This document shows, piece after piece, positions 35,225 through 43,771 of a stretch of 64,000 bases of DNA. The stretch's first letter is position 1. Each line of letters begins with the position of its first letter. Below the pieces are notes generated by a model. The model saw only the letters and a program-made list of their open reading frames with translations. It had not been told where the DNA came from and made no database searches. The DNA is from Sediminibacterium roseum (GTDB lineage: Bacteria; Bacteroidota; Bacteroidia; Chitinophagales; Chitinophagaceae): NCBI RefSeq assembly GCF_009939005.1, contig NZ_JAACJS010000002.1:712646-776645 (forward strand), given 5' to 3'. Position numbers and translations under genes: made by a program.

Positions 35225-36145
35225 ATGAAGAGGGTCATCAAAGACTATTTTACATTCAGCAAGAAAGAGCGCATAGCCATTGGGGTGCTGCTGCTGTTGA
35301 TCGCATGTTTTATTGCGATGCCTTATTTCTATCCAGCCAGGCGCAAACCGCCACCGGTAAATCCTGTATTGGCGTCATACATTGCCAGGACTGCAAGGCA
35401 GGTGGGCGATAGCATGGAGGAACCCGCCGGGTCTTCTTACGGATCGGTTGGGCACAAAGAGCGTACAGTTGTTAAAAAAGAAAATTTCTTTTTTGACCCG
35501 AATACGATCACGCAGGAGGATTGGCAGCGATTGGGTTTGCCGGCGAAGACTGCGCGCACGATCATCAACTACAGGAGCAAAGGCGGGCGGTTTCGCAGTG
35601 CGGCAGACATTCATAAGATCTGGGGTATCAAAAAAGAAGATGCAGATCGGTTGATCCCATTGGTACGGATGGAGGAAAAGGAAACCGTTCGAAATGATGC
35701 ACCCACCAAAGAAGAGACCTCAGTTAGACCGGCGGGCAGAAAAATAGTTGCGATCGATATCAATACCGCAACAGAAGAAGAATGGAAAATGCTGCCGGGA
35801 ATAGGCGTGGTGCTGGCGAAACGCATTCTGAAATTCAGGGAGCATGCGGGTGGTTTTGTTTCGGTTGATGAGGTTCGGAAAACCTATGGGTTGGCGGATT
35901 CGGTATACCAGCGTATACATCCTTATTTAAGAACGGATGAACGATCGTTGCCCAAATTGGATTTGAACCTGGTGTCGGCCTACGACCTGAAAAGAAAACT
36001 GCAGGTAGAAGATGCGGTGGCGAAAGCCGTGATCGTTTACAGGAAACAGAACGGGCCTTATCAATCGGTCGTTGATCTTAAAAAGATCAGTTTGATAAGT
36101 GACACTTTGTTTGCGCGCATTTCGCCGTTTCTCATCATTAATTAA
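35225..36145 (+). CDS. ComEA-like helix-hairpin-helix protein with membrane anchor
   Basis: A 306-residue protein. One N-terminal membrane helix (residues about 20-37, IGVLLLLIACFIAMPYF) anchors it, leaving the rest outside the cytoplasm. Three HhH units follow: LGLPAKTARTIINYRSKGGRF, INTATEEEWKMLPGIGVVLA with KRILKFREHAGG, and a third around LEDAVAKAVIVYRKQNGP-like sequence near residue 265. Tandem HhH units bind duplex DNA; ComEA is the DNA-uptake receptor. In Bacteroidota such proteins are common, and whether they act in uptake is unclear. No other competence gene is near. Confidence 0.85.
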   Translation: MKRVIKDYFTFSKKERIAIGVLLLLIACFIAMPYFYPARRKPPPVNPVLASYIARTARQVGDSMEEPAGSSYGSVGHKERTVVKKENFFFDPNTITQEDWQRLGLPAKTARTIINYRSKGGRFRSAADIHKIWGIKKEDADRLIPLVRMEEKETVRNDAPTKEETSVRPAGRKIVAIDINTATEEEWKMLPGIGVVLAKRILKFREHAGGFVSVDEVRKTYGLADSVYQRIHPYLRTDERSLPKLDLNLVSAYDLKRKLQVEDAVAKAVIVYRKQNGPYQSVVDLKKISLISDTLFARISPFLIIN

Positions 36146-36220
36146 AAGGATGAATCGATTGCATCGTTCATCTTAATCTAACAACATGTCAGGTGTGAAG
36201 ATCAGCGCTGGTTCCGTGTT

Positions 36221-36228
36221 TATCTTTG
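36221..36228 (+). promoter_or_regulatory. -7 box of the coiled-coil gene
   Basis: TATCTTTG matches TAnnTTTG. Transcription would begin near 36233-36236, after the first in-frame ATG (36230), which favours ATG 36251 as the real start. Confidence 0.45.
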
Positions 36229-36250
36229 CATGCGACTCAAAACAAATCTT

Positions 36251-37066
36251 ATGGAAGTGAATGTAACAAACCTGGAAAAGATACTTTCCAATCTTTCGAT
36301 ACAAATGGTGGAAATAAAAGAGTTGGTGGTGGTGGGGTTTGATAGCGTTGAAAAGAGGATGGATGTTCTTGAAACGAGAATGAATGTTCTCGAGACGAGG
36401 ATGGAATCCCTCGGGAATAGAATGGATGTTCTCGAGGCGAGAATGGAATCCCTCGGGAATAGAATGGATGTTCTCGAGGCGAGAATGGAATCCCTCGGGA
36501 ATAGAATGGATGTTCTCGAGACGAGAATGGACGCTCTCGAAAAGCGAATGGATGTTCTTGCGCAGAGGATGGACGCACTCGAAAAAAGAATGGATGTTCT
36601 TGAGAAGCGGATGGACGCTCTCGAAAAACGAATGGATGCTCTCGAGAAAAGGATGGATGCTCTTGAAAGAAGAATTGATATTCTTGAGAAGAGGATGGAT
36701 GCTCTCGAAAAACGAATGGATGCTCTCGAGAAAAGGATGGATGCTCTTGAAAGAAGAATTGATATTCTTGAGAAGAGGATGGATGCTCTCGAGAAAAGAA
36801 TGGATATTCTTGAAAAAAGAATGGATGCGCTTGAAAAGCGAATGGATGTCGTTGAACAACGAATTACCATTCTTGAAGAAAGAATAACCCTTGTTGAAGA
36901 AAGAATAAGCCGCCTCGAAATACGGGTGGATGTTTCGGAGCGCACCACTGCTTCCGGGTTCAAGGAAGTCAAAATTCGGTTAGAGATCCTGATCGTGGAG
37001 GTCCGTAAGATCGATACGGTAACCCGGTACAGGGAAATACACAAGAACCAGAAAAGGCTGGAATAA
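36251..37066 (+). CDS. Heptad-repeat coiled-coil protein of unknown function
   Basis: A 271-residue, soluble protein. Residues 1-35 form a short N-terminal helix (MEVNVTNLEKILSNLS...). Residues 36-231 are 28 uninterrupted heptads of the form R-[MI]-[DEN]-x-L-x-x, most often RMDALEK, RMDVLEK or RMESLGN. A 40-residue charged C-terminus follows (FKEVKIRLEI...). Such a repeat should form one long parallel coiled coil of about 29 nm; that is inference. The coding DNA is a 21-bp tandem repeat with larger 42-bp and 84-bp duplications. I start at ATG 36251 because a -7 box lies just before the earlier ATG at 36230. No homologous function is known to me. Confidence 0.8.
   Translation: MEVNVTNLEKILSNLSIQMVEIKELVVVGFDSVEKRMDVLETRMNVLETRMESLGNRMDVLEARMESLGNRMDVLEARMESLGNRMDVLETRMDALEKRMDVLAQRMDALEKRMDVLEKRMDALEKRMDALEKRMDALERRIDILEKRMDALEKRMDALEKRMDALERRIDILEKRMDALEKRMDILEKRMDALEKRMDVVEQRITILEERITLVEERISRLEIRVDVSERTTASGFKEVKIRLEILIVEVRKIDTVTRYREIHKNQKRLE
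36356..36943. repeat. 21-bp tandem repeat array with 42-bp and 84-bp duplications
   Basis: Twenty-eight 21-bp units, each coding one heptad. A 42-bp unit (ATGGAATCCCTCGGG... to ...GCGAGA) occurs three times in a row at 36401-36442, 36443-36484 and 36485-36526, the third copy with one change. An 84-bp unit occurs twice at 36611-36694 and 36695-36778 with a single C/T difference. Near-identity at silent positions shows recent expansion. Because the period is divisible by three, several other frames on both strands are also open here. Confidence 0.92.
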
Positions 37067-37118
37067 AACCGCCTCTTTCTTATTAAAAACACAAATTATG
37101 CAGGAACCGTAAATTCTG

Positions 37119-37149
37119 TTTGGTTGTAACCCCGATTCCCCTATTTTTG
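37119..37149 (+). promoter_or_regulatory. Promoter of the acyl-CoA dehydrogenase gene
   Basis: TTTG (37119-37122), 19-nt spacer, TATTTTTG (37142-37149): a perfect match to the Bacteroidota consensus. Transcription should start near 37155, giving a leader of about 90 nt. Confidence 0.8.
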
Positions 37150-37158
37150 CCGAATACT

Positions 37159-37222
37159 AACAAACAATAGTTTGTTTAAAGGAGGTTGCCGAGTAACGAT
37201 TGCTTGTTCTTAGGCAACCTCC
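37159..37222 (+). promoter_or_regulatory. Structured leader: operator-like repeat and long-loop hairpin
   Basis: AACAAAC-AATA-GTTTGTT (37159-37176) is a perfect 7-bp inverted repeat just downstream of the predicted transcription start, in TetR-operator style. Then GGAGGTTGCC (37181-37190) pairs perfectly with GGCAACCTCC (37213-37222) across a 22-nt loop. The second stem hides a GGAGG sequence and ends 22 nt before the ATG. Confidence 0.55.
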
Positions 37223-37244
37223 GTCTATTTAAACCATACCCATT

Positions 37245-38387
37245 ATGAATTTTCAACCGGATGAATTGACCCAACAGGTGGCCCAGACTGCGAAGGATTT
37301 CGCCAACCAATACATCAGGCCGCATGTAATGGAATGGGATGAGTCGCAGACTTTTCCCATCGAACTGTTCAGGGAACTGGGTAAGCTGGGTATGATGGGC
37401 GTTCTCGTTCCTGAAGAGTACGGCGGCGCAGGATTGAGTTATTTTGAGTATAACGCGGTGATACAGGAGATCGCCAAGGTTTGTGGCTCGATCGGTTTGA
37501 GCGTGGCTGCGCACAACTCGCTTTGCACCAATCATATTCTCACCGTTGGAACGGAACCGCAAAAAAAACAATGGCTTCCCAAACTCGCAACGGCGGAATG
37601 GATCGGCGCCTGGGGACTCACAGAGCCCAATACAGGCAGCGATGCGGGGAACATGAAGACTATCGCGGTTAAAGACGGCGATCATTGGTTGCTCAATGGC
37701 ACCAAAAGCTGGATCACACATGGCAAATCAGGTGATATAGCCGTGGTGATCTGCCGTACAGGCGAACCACGAACCAGTGGAAACTCCACGGCGTTTGTGG
37801 TAGAACGCGGAACCCAGGGCTTTTCGGCCGGCAAAAAAGAAAACAAACTCGGCATGCGTGCCAGCGAAACAGCCGAAATGATCTTCGAAAATTGCCGTAT
37901 ACCCGATTCAAGCCGGCTTGGCGAGGTAGGCGATGGTTTCAGGCAGGCGATGAAAATACTCGATGGAGGAAGGATCTCCATTGCAGCGCTTTCGGCCGGC
38001 ATAGCCAAAGGCGCTTATGAAGCGGCGCTTCAATATTCGCAGGAAAGGCATCAATTTGACCAGCCGATCTCGAATTTCCAGGGTATCAGCTTCAAATTAG
38101 CAGACATGGCAACCGAAATTGCTGCGGCCGATCTGCTGATCTGGCAGTGCTGCGACCTTAAAAAGCGCGGCGCAAAAGTGACCAAGGAAGGCGCCATGGC
38201 AAAGTATTACGCCAGCGAGATCGCAGTAAAAACAGCCAACGATGCAGTCCAGATCTTTGGGGGTTATGGGTACACAAAAGATTTTCCGGTTGAGAAGTAC
38301 TACCGTGACGCAAAATTGTGTACTATTGGAGAAGGAACTTCTGAGATCCAGAAACTGGTGATCTCAAGAGAGGTTCTTCATGGATAG
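37245..38387 (+). CDS. Acyl-CoA dehydrogenase
   Basis: A 380-residue flavoenzyme of the acyl-CoA dehydrogenase family, the first oxidation step of beta-oxidation or of branched-chain amino-acid breakdown. The N-terminal helical domain (MNFQPDELTQQVAQTAKDFAN) precedes the FAD-binding signature GAWGLTEPNTGSDAGNMKT and WITHGKSGD. The C-terminal domain has QIFGGYGYTKDFPVEKYYRDAK followed by TIGEGTSEIQ, where the catalytic Glu lies in the G-E-G loop. The chain length of the substrate cannot be read from this. It has its own consensus promoter, a structured leader and a terminator, so it is monocistronic. Confidence 0.95.
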   Translation: MNFQPDELTQQVAQTAKDFANQYIRPHVMEWDESQTFPIELFRELGKLGMMGVLVPEEYGGAGLSYFEYNAVIQEIAKVCGSIGLSVAAHNSLCTNHILTVGTEPQKKQWLPKLATAEWIGAWGLTEPNTGSDAGNMKTIAVKDGDHWLLNGTKSWITHGKSGDIAVVICRTGEPRTSGNSTAFVVERGTQGFSAGKKENKLGMRASETAEMIFENCRIPDSSRLGEVGDGFRQAMKILDGGRISIAALSAGIAKGAYEAALQYSQERHQFDQPISNFQGISFKLADMATEIAAADLLIWQCCDLKKRGAKVTKEGAMAKYYASEIAVKTANDAVQIFGGYGYTKDFPVEKYYRDAKLCTIGEGTSEIQKLVISREVLHG

Positions 38388-38413
38388 TCTCTTTTCGATT
38401 GCTTGCTTATATC

Positions 38414-38439
38414 AAAAGCCCTCCAACGAGGGCTTTTTT
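38414..38439 (+). terminator. Intrinsic terminator after acyl-CoA dehydrogenase
   Basis: AAAAGCCCTC-CAAC-GAGGGCTTTT followed by further T residues: a textbook 10-bp stem with T-run. Confidence 0.93.
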
Positions 38440-38492
38440 ATTACGTCTTTTAATTTATTTAATTAACTTTCTCGACCATTTGTAGTAAAACT

Positions 38493-40412
38493 GTGACAAA
38501 AACTAACCGCTTACATATACTCGTGTTGTTCGTCGTGTCTGCCTGTCTTCATTTTACGAAAGCAGGGGCCGCAGATAAGAAACCGCCTCCTTCCGAAATA
38601 AAAAAAATCGATTCCCTTAACGAGCTCGCTTTCAGGCAGAAACGATTTGATGTGGCCCTGGCGCTCAATAACCTCTTTAACGCCGAGAACCTTGCAGTGG
38701 CCTCCAATTACCAGAAAGGGCTTGCCACCACCTATCTCTACGAGGGAGGGATCTTTAACCAGATCGGCTACGATAAAAGAGCACTTTCTACCTACTACAG
38801 GGCGCTGCAGTTGTTTCGTACGCTCAAAGACACGCTGAGCATTGCCAAGGTAAGCCAGCAAATAGCCCTGTCCATGCAGATGGACGGCAAAATGGATGAG
38901 GCCATCAATCTTTACAACCAGTCGCTTCGTGTATACATCGGCATAGACAACAAGCAGGAGATTGCCAACATCAAAAACAGCCTGGGCACCATTGCCACCA
39001 GCATGAAAGAACTGAACGAAGCGGAACAGCTTTTTAAAGACGCCCTTCGCATCAGTATTGATAACAAATATGCCTACGGTGAAAAGAAATCGTATTACAA
39101 CCTAGGCATACTAGAATCGCAGCGCAACAATTTCAGCTCGGCAGAATCGTATTTTAATAAATCGCTCGCAAAAGACAGCCTGCTCAAAGACAAGTACGGG
39201 ATCGCGTTGAACCAGCTCCAGCTCTCATCCATGTTCATGAAACAGCACAATATGGATGCTTCCATCGACATGGCTAAAAAAGCATACGGCAACGCAGCCT
39301 CTGTTTCTGCATTGAATCTTTTGAAGGATGCGGCCACCAAAGTTGTGGATGCATATCGCCAGAAAGGAGAGATCCTGAAAGCTGCGCAGTGGCAGGATTC
39401 GCTCGTAAAGGTGCTGAAAGCGCAGGCGGAGAACGAGAAAGAATACGCCAACAATTTTATTGACGTGATCAAGAACCAGGACGCGAAGAACACGAATGCC
39501 GAAAAAGAGGTTGAGAAACAAAGGCAGGTTCAGAAAGACCAGTTACTCATCATTACCGTGGGTACTTTTATCCTGATCATCGTTGCCGTACTGGCCGTGC
39601 TTGCCCTGGTGAACTACCAGCGCCAACGCTTCTTTGGCAAGGAGCTGAAACAGAAGAACGAGATCATAGAAAAGAACTCTGCTTCGCTTGACCAGCTCAA
39701 CAAAGAGATCTCGCACCAGAACCAATTGCTCGAAACGGATAACAAAACAAAAAACAAACTCCTCTCGATCATCTCGCACGATCTCCGCACGCCATTGGTT
39801 AATACAAAAGGTGTATTGAACCTCGTAAACCAGGGCATGGTTCCGCCGGAAGAAGCGGACCGCCTGCTGCAGCTGCTGGAAACACAGTACTTGGGAACGA
39901 CATCTCTCCTTGATAACCTGTTGTTCTGGATCAAAGGCCAGATGGAAGGGAAAGAAGACGATAAAGTGACGGTAAGTTTGTACCAGCTGATGAAAACGCT
40001 GCAGGAAGAACACAGCCTGCCGTTGGGTAAGAAAAAAATTGAACTGAAAAACCTGATCGATCCCGAGCTTACCATTGTCACGGAAAAGGAAATGATCCGC
40101 ATCGTGTGCCGCAACCTCATCAGCAACGCGATCAAGTTTACCAATGAAGGCGGGTTTATCGAATTAACATCGCACACAGAAGGAAACCACCTGTACCTGA
40201 CCGTAAAAGATTCCGGCATAGGTATGACGCAGGCCGATATCGAGAAGGTGAACGCCAAACAATACTACAACACCACGGGAACATCCTACGAAAAAGGGAG
40301 TGGGTTTGGGCTGATGCTTTGCCGCGACCTGATCTCCAAAGCCGGCGGCGAACTGATCATTGAAAGCGAGCCTGGAAAGGGGAGCGCGTTTACGATCAAA
40401 ATGCCCTGCTAA
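38493..40412 (+). CDS. TPR-containing sensor histidine kinase
   Basis: A 639-residue kinase starting at GTG 38493 with a signal peptide (LHILVLFVVSACLHFTKAG). Residues about 40-300 form TPR repeats (for example LATTYLYEGGIFNQIGYDKRAL, YYNLGILESQRNNFSSAE). One membrane helix follows near 352-374 (LLIITVGTFILIIVAVLAVLAL is hydrophobic), then a coiled-coil, the HisKA box SIISHDLRTPLVNTKG with the phospho-acceptor His, and HATPase_c motifs NLISNAIKFTNEGG, DSGIGM and GSGFGLMLC. The periplasmic TPR sensor plan is common in Bacteroidota. No response regulator is adjacent, so the partner is unknown. Confidence 0.92.
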   Translation: MTKTNRLHILVLFVVSACLHFTKAGAADKKPPPSEIKKIDSLNELAFRQKRFDVALALNNLFNAENLAVASNYQKGLATTYLYEGGIFNQIGYDKRALSTYYRALQLFRTLKDTLSIAKVSQQIALSMQMDGKMDEAINLYNQSLRVYIGIDNKQEIANIKNSLGTIATSMKELNEAEQLFKDALRISIDNKYAYGEKKSYYNLGILESQRNNFSSAESYFNKSLAKDSLLKDKYGIALNQLQLSSMFMKQHNMDASIDMAKKAYGNAASVSALNLLKDAATKVVDAYRQKGEILKAAQWQDSLVKVLKAQAENEKEYANNFIDVIKNQDAKNTNAEKEVEKQRQVQKDQLLIITVGTFILIIVAVLAVLALVNYQRQRFFGKELKQKNEIIEKNSASLDQLNKEISHQNQLLETDNKTKNKLLSIISHDLRTPLVNTKGVLNLVNQGMVPPEEADRLLQLLETQYLGTTSLLDNLLFWIKGQMEGKEDDKVTVSLYQLMKTLQEEHSLPLGKKKIELKNLIDPELTIVTEKEMIRIVCRNLISNAIKFTNEGGFIELTSHTEGNHLYLTVKDSGIGMTQADIEKVNAKQYYNTTGTSYEKGSGFGLMLCRDLISKAGGELIIESEPGKGSAFTIKMPC

Positions 40413-40477
40413 TTGCCGAAAAAAATCAGTGGCTTGCCACAGTATAAAGCTATGCCAGGCCACCGTTCGATGTTTCG

Positions 40478-40639
40478 TTAGTCATCGCTTTTACTGCCCG
40501 CAGAAAACACCTGGTCCACTGCCCCGCCCAGCATCGGGAACTTTTCTTTTACAAAATTGGCGATGGTTTCAACAGCTTTGTGGGCCTGTTCCGTATTCAG
40601 GTTGGCTTCTTTAACGAGGCGTTCAATGAGTTCGTTCAT
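40478..40639 (-). CDS. Small helical protein of unknown function
   Basis: A 53-residue protein from ATG 40639 (MNELIERLVKEANLNTEQAHKA...); the frame extends to 40684 but the first 15 residues read like leader sequence. It is a single amphipathic helical pattern, TAETIANFVKEKFPMLGGAVDQVF-like, ending in a short polar tail. It resembles short Bacteroidota proteins related to DUF2267/DUF2780-type helical domains, but the match is loose. It lies convergent with the histidine kinase and 120 bp after clpX on the same strand. Confidence 0.6.
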   Translation of the reverse strand: MNELIERLVKEANLNTEQAHKAVETIANFVKEKFPMLGGAVDQVFSAGSKSDD

Positions 40640-40759
40640 GGGGAGAAATTTGAAGGGTTGGTAAATTCCGTTTTCTATCTCCATCGAAATTACTCGCTGA
40701 AAATAAAAAAGCGATAAGAAGTTATTCCCATCGCTTTGGTAAAAAATGTATTCCTGTGT

Positions 40760-42001
40760 TTAGGCAACTTTTAAAATAGAAAGCTTGCTCTTACTGAACA
40801 TCTGCTCCGCATACGTGAGCGTAATGTGCAGTTTGGTCACATCCGTGCCTGGCAGCTCGAACATCGCGTCGGTTAGAATGCTTTCGCAGATGCTGCGCAA
40901 TCCTCTTGCGCCAAGTTTGTACTCGAGGGCTTTCTTCACCATAAAGTCGAATACCTCGTCATCGATCACCAGTTCAATACCTTCCAGTTCAAACAGCTTG
41001 GTGAATTGTTTGATGAGTGAGTTTTTAGGTACGGTAAGGATGTTCCTGAGTGTTTCGGTATCGAGCGGGTTGAGGTGTGTGATCACCGGCAAACGGCCCA
41101 GCAGTTCGGGTATCAGCCCAAAGCTTTTCAGGTCCTGCGCATTGATAAACTGCAGCAGGTTTTTACGCTGGTGCTCCTGTTCTTCCTTGTTTACGCTGAA
41201 GCCGATCGCATTTGTATTGACCCTCCGGGCGATCACTTTGTCGATGCCATCAAACGCACCTCCGCAGATGAAAAGGATATTTTTCGTATCTACTTTTATC
41301 ATTTTTTGTTCGGGATGCTTGCGTCCGCCCTGTGGTGGAACCAGTACTTCCGTTCCTTCGAGCATTTTCAACAATCCCTGCTGAACACCTTCACCACTCA
41401 CATCGCGGGTAATAGAAGGGTTGTCGCCTTTGCGGGCGATTTTATCCAGTTCATCAACATACACGATACCACGTTCTGCAGCCGCCACATCGTAATTGCA
41501 GTTTTGCAGGAGCCGTGTAAGCATACTTTCTACGTCTTCGCCTACATAACCCGCTTCGGTAAATACGGTGGCATCCACGATCGCAAATGGAACGTTGAGC
41601 AATCGGGCGATGGTTTTGGCCAGCAGGGTCTTGCCTGTGCCGGTCTCGCCCACCATAATGATGTTGCTTTTTTCTATCTCAACTTCATCCTGCTGCTGCC
41701 TGTTGTTGACCCTTTTGTAGTGGTTGTATACGGCCACCGACAATACCTTTTTGGCATCGTCCTGCCCGATCACGTACTCATCGAGAAATTTTTTGATCTC
41801 GGCCGGGCGGCGCACATTGAGTTTGAAATTGTTGCCTGTGCTGCTGCCTTCCTGTTTGGAGCTAAGCTCCTGCGCAATGATCTCCTGCGCATGTTCCACA
41901 CAGTTCTCGCAGATATGGCCATCCTGCCCGGCAATGAGGATCTTGACCTCATCCCGGTTGCGGCCACAAAATGAACAGTGTAATTGTGATGCTTTCGCCA
42001 T
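40760..42001 (-). CDS. clpX: ATP-dependent Clp protease ATP-binding subunit ClpX
   Basis: A 413-residue AAA+ unfoldase from ATG 42001 ([15 protein letters not shown]...). The N-terminal zinc finger has CSFCGR and CENCVEHA. Walker A is GETGTGKT, Walker [14 protein letters not shown], followed by the pore loop region GYVGEDV and the IGF loop region for ClpP docking around residue 270 ([10 protein letters not shown]). Sensor and lid motifs ELLGRLPVI and GARGLRS are present. ClpX unfolds tagged proteins and feeds ClpP. It is the last gene of a clpP-clpP-clpX string; a possible -7 box (TAGCTTTG, minus, 42065-42072) could allow separate transcription. Confidence 0.96.
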   Translation of the reverse strand: MAKASQLHCSFCGRNRDEVKILIAGQDGHICENCVEHAQEIIAQELSSKQEGSSTGNNFKLNVRRPAEIKKFLDEYVIGQDDAKKVLSVAVYNHYKRVNNRQQQDEVEIEKSNIIMVGETGTGKTLLAKTIARLLNVPFAIVDATVFTEAGYVGEDVESMLTRLLQNCNYDVAAAERGIVYVDELDKIARKGDNPSITRDVSGEGVQQGLLKMLEGTEVLVPPQGGRKHPEQKMIKVDTKNILFICGGAFDGIDKVIARRVNTNAIGFSVNKEEQEHQRKNLLQFINAQDLKSFGLIPELLGRLPVITHLNPLDTETLRNILTVPKNSLIKQFTKLFELEGIELVIDDEVFDFMVKKALEYKLGARGLRSICESILTDAMFELPGTDVTKLHITLTYAEQMFSKSKLSILKVA

Positions 42002-42135
42002 AATTTGTTTTTTTCCTTCGCACACCCTGCCTTTTTACAGACACGTCTTTCCCGCTATTCGTTGCAAAGCTATAACAGTTCAGGTTGCTGAACGTATTTT
42101 CTATTGTAAAAGCTGCCTGCCTGGTAGGTTCCGGC

Positions 42136-42783
42136 CTAGATTTTCCTCAAAACAGCATCCACGATGCCATAATTAACGGCTTCTTCGGCATTCATCCAGT
42201 AGTCGCGGTTGAAATCTTTCATTACCTGCTCAACTGTTTTACCGCAATTCTCGGCCAGGATCCTCGCACCGATCTCCTTGGTTTTGATGATCTGGTTGGC
42301 CTGTATCTCAATATCTGCGCTGGTTGCCTGGAAATATCCGCCAAGGCTCGGCTGGTGGATCATCACCTCGCCATGCGGGTACACAAACCGTTTGCCTTTT
42401 GTTCCCGCACTCAATAATATAGAACCCATACTCGCTGCCAATCCCATACAAACCGTACTTACCGGGCTTTCGATCAACTGCATAGTATCATAAATTACCA
42501 TGCCACTGGTTACAACGCCACCCGGGCTGTTGATGTAGAATTTGATCTCCTCGGTCTTATCCGCATCCAGCAAAAGCAGTTTGGTCACGATCTCACGGGC
42601 AGATTTGTCATCTACCACGCCCCAGAGATAAACCGCCCTTTTCTCAAAGAACATCTTCTCGAGACGTTTATTCATAAAATCGTCAACCGGCCCCTGTTTG
42701 TCTTCTTTTGGTTTGGGATCGTCTTCATTTTCGTCGTCGTCATTCATCAGGAAAGGGTTTGCTGTATATTTCAGGTTGCTCAT
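42136..42783 (-). CDS. clpP: ClpP protease subunit, paralogue 2
   Basis: A 215-residue S14 peptidase from ATG 42783 (MSNLKYTANPFLMNDDDENE...). An acidic N-terminal stretch precedes the ClpP fold. The catalytic Ser is in CMGLAASMGSILLS, His in GEVMIHQPSLGG, and Asp in FNRDYWMNAEEA. It lies between clpP paralogue 1 and clpX, all on the minus strand. The long acidic N-terminus (DDDENEDDPKPKED) is unlike the processed propeptides of standard ClpP. Two ClpPs may form hetero-tetradecamers; that is inference. Confidence 0.93.
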   Translation of the reverse strand: MSNLKYTANPFLMNDDDENEDDPKPKEDKQGPVDDFMNKRLEKMFFEKRAVYLWGVVDDKSAREIVTKLLLLDADKTEEIKFYINSPGGVVTSGMVIYDTMQLIESPVSTVCMGLAASMGSILLSAGTKGKRFVYPHGEVMIHQPSLGGYFQATSADIEIQANQIIKTKEIGARILAENCGKTVEQVMKDFNRDYWMNAEEAVNYGIVDAVLRKI

Positions 42784-42861
42784 TTTTTTGATTTTTTTGG
42801 TCTTTAAATAGGTAATCCTCAATCGCGCGTGGTTGGTCAATTGCTGTCTACGGTTCCCGTA

Positions 42862-43554
42862 TCAGCTCTTTTTTTCTTTTCTTGGATTCGTATACAATAC
42901 CTCGTCGATCAACCCATATTCTTTGGCCTCGGGCGCCGTCATCCAGAAATCACGGTCACTGTCGCGCTCGATCTCTGAAACGTCCTTGCCGGCATGCAAC
43001 GCCGTAATCGTATACAGTTCATGCCTCAATTTCTTGATCTCCCTTGCAGTGATCTCGATATCCGTTGCCTGTCCGCCAATCGCACCGCTCGGTTGGTGAA
43101 TCATCACGCGGCTGTGCTGCAGCGCGGTACGTTTCCCGTGAACCCCGGCGCAGAGAAGGATCTGGCCCATGCTGGCGGCAATACCGGTACAGATGGTGGC
43201 CACGTCCGGACTGATGAACTGCATCGTGTCGTAAATACCGAGCCCGGCATAAACGCTTCCGCCCGGGCTGTTGATGTACATCTGGATATCGCGTGTCCGG
43301 TCGGTACTCTCAAGAAACAAGAGCTGTGCGGTAACGATATTGGCCACGTAATCGTTGATGCCCTCACCAAGAAAGATGATGCGGTCCATCATCAGGCGGC
43401 TGAACACGTCCATACTGGCCACATTCAGGGGCCTTTCCTCAATGATGTAAGGGGTCAGGTTCGTAAATCCATTGGTTTGGTAATTATGCAAAGTGGCGCT
43501 GCTGATACCGCGGTGTTTGACAGCGTATTTTTCGAATTCTTTTCCTTGATTCAT
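42862..43554 (-). CDS. clpP: ClpP protease subunit, paralogue 1
   Basis: A 230-residue S14 peptidase. The N-terminus (MNQGKEFEKYAVKHRGISS) is a propeptide-like extension. The catalytic triad is Ser in CTGIAASMGQILLC, His in SRVMIHQPSGAIGG, and Asp in SDRDFWMTAPEA. This copy is closer to canonical ClpP than paralogue 2. It is 78 bp upstream of paralogue 2 and 217 bp downstream of the trigger factor gene, from which a terminator separates it. Confidence 0.95.
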   Translation of the reverse strand: MNQGKEFEKYAVKHRGISSATLHNYQTNGFTNLTPYIIEERPLNVASMDVFSRLMMDRIIFLGEGINDYVANIVTAQLLFLESTDRTRDIQMYINSPGGSVYAGLGIYDTMQFISPDVATICTGIAASMGQILLCAGVHGKRTALQHSRVMIHQPSGAIGGQATDIEITAREIKKLRHELYTITALHAGKDVSEIERDSDRDFWMTAPEAKEYGLIDEVLYTNPRKEKKS

Positions 43555-43689
43555 TTCTTTCTATTTTCGCTTTGAAGATAAGTGATTTGCTATTTCAGAA
43601 CCATTTCTATGGCAAATACTATGCAAACGCCCTGGCTACGACAATGTGGCGGTTTGGTGTTTGCCGGCTTTGCGCTCCGGTCGACTTTT
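43555..43689. other. Leader region of clpP paralogue 1
   Basis: No gene. This stretch must hold the promoter of clpP paralogue 1, but no TAnnTTTG box with proper spacing was seen. Confidence 0.3.
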
Positions 43690-43722
43690 TTCTATAAAAA
43701 AGCCGGACCACGAAGGCCCGGC
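43690..43722 (-). terminator. Terminator after tig
   Basis: On the minus strand GCCGGGCC-TTCGT-GGTCCGGC (8-bp stem with one G-T pair) is followed by TTTTTT. It lies 49 nt past the stop codon of tig. Confidence 0.85.
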
Positions 43723-43771
43723 GTATGATTTATCCTCTGGGTACAACTCCGTCGCGGGGTTGTTACGGTGA

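Noticed and set aside
36356..36943. Repeat array considered as CRISPR-like
   Set aside because: There are no unique spacers; units are directly adjacent and all code heptads.
36173..37092. Long antisense frames (up to 290 residues) and a second plus-strand frame over the coiled-coil gene
   Set aside because: The 21-bp period keeps several frames free of stops; the sense heptad pattern, start region and -7 box support only the plus-strand frame from 36251.
41075..41974. 299-residue antisense frame over clpX
   Set aside because: Shadow frame; clpX is unambiguous.
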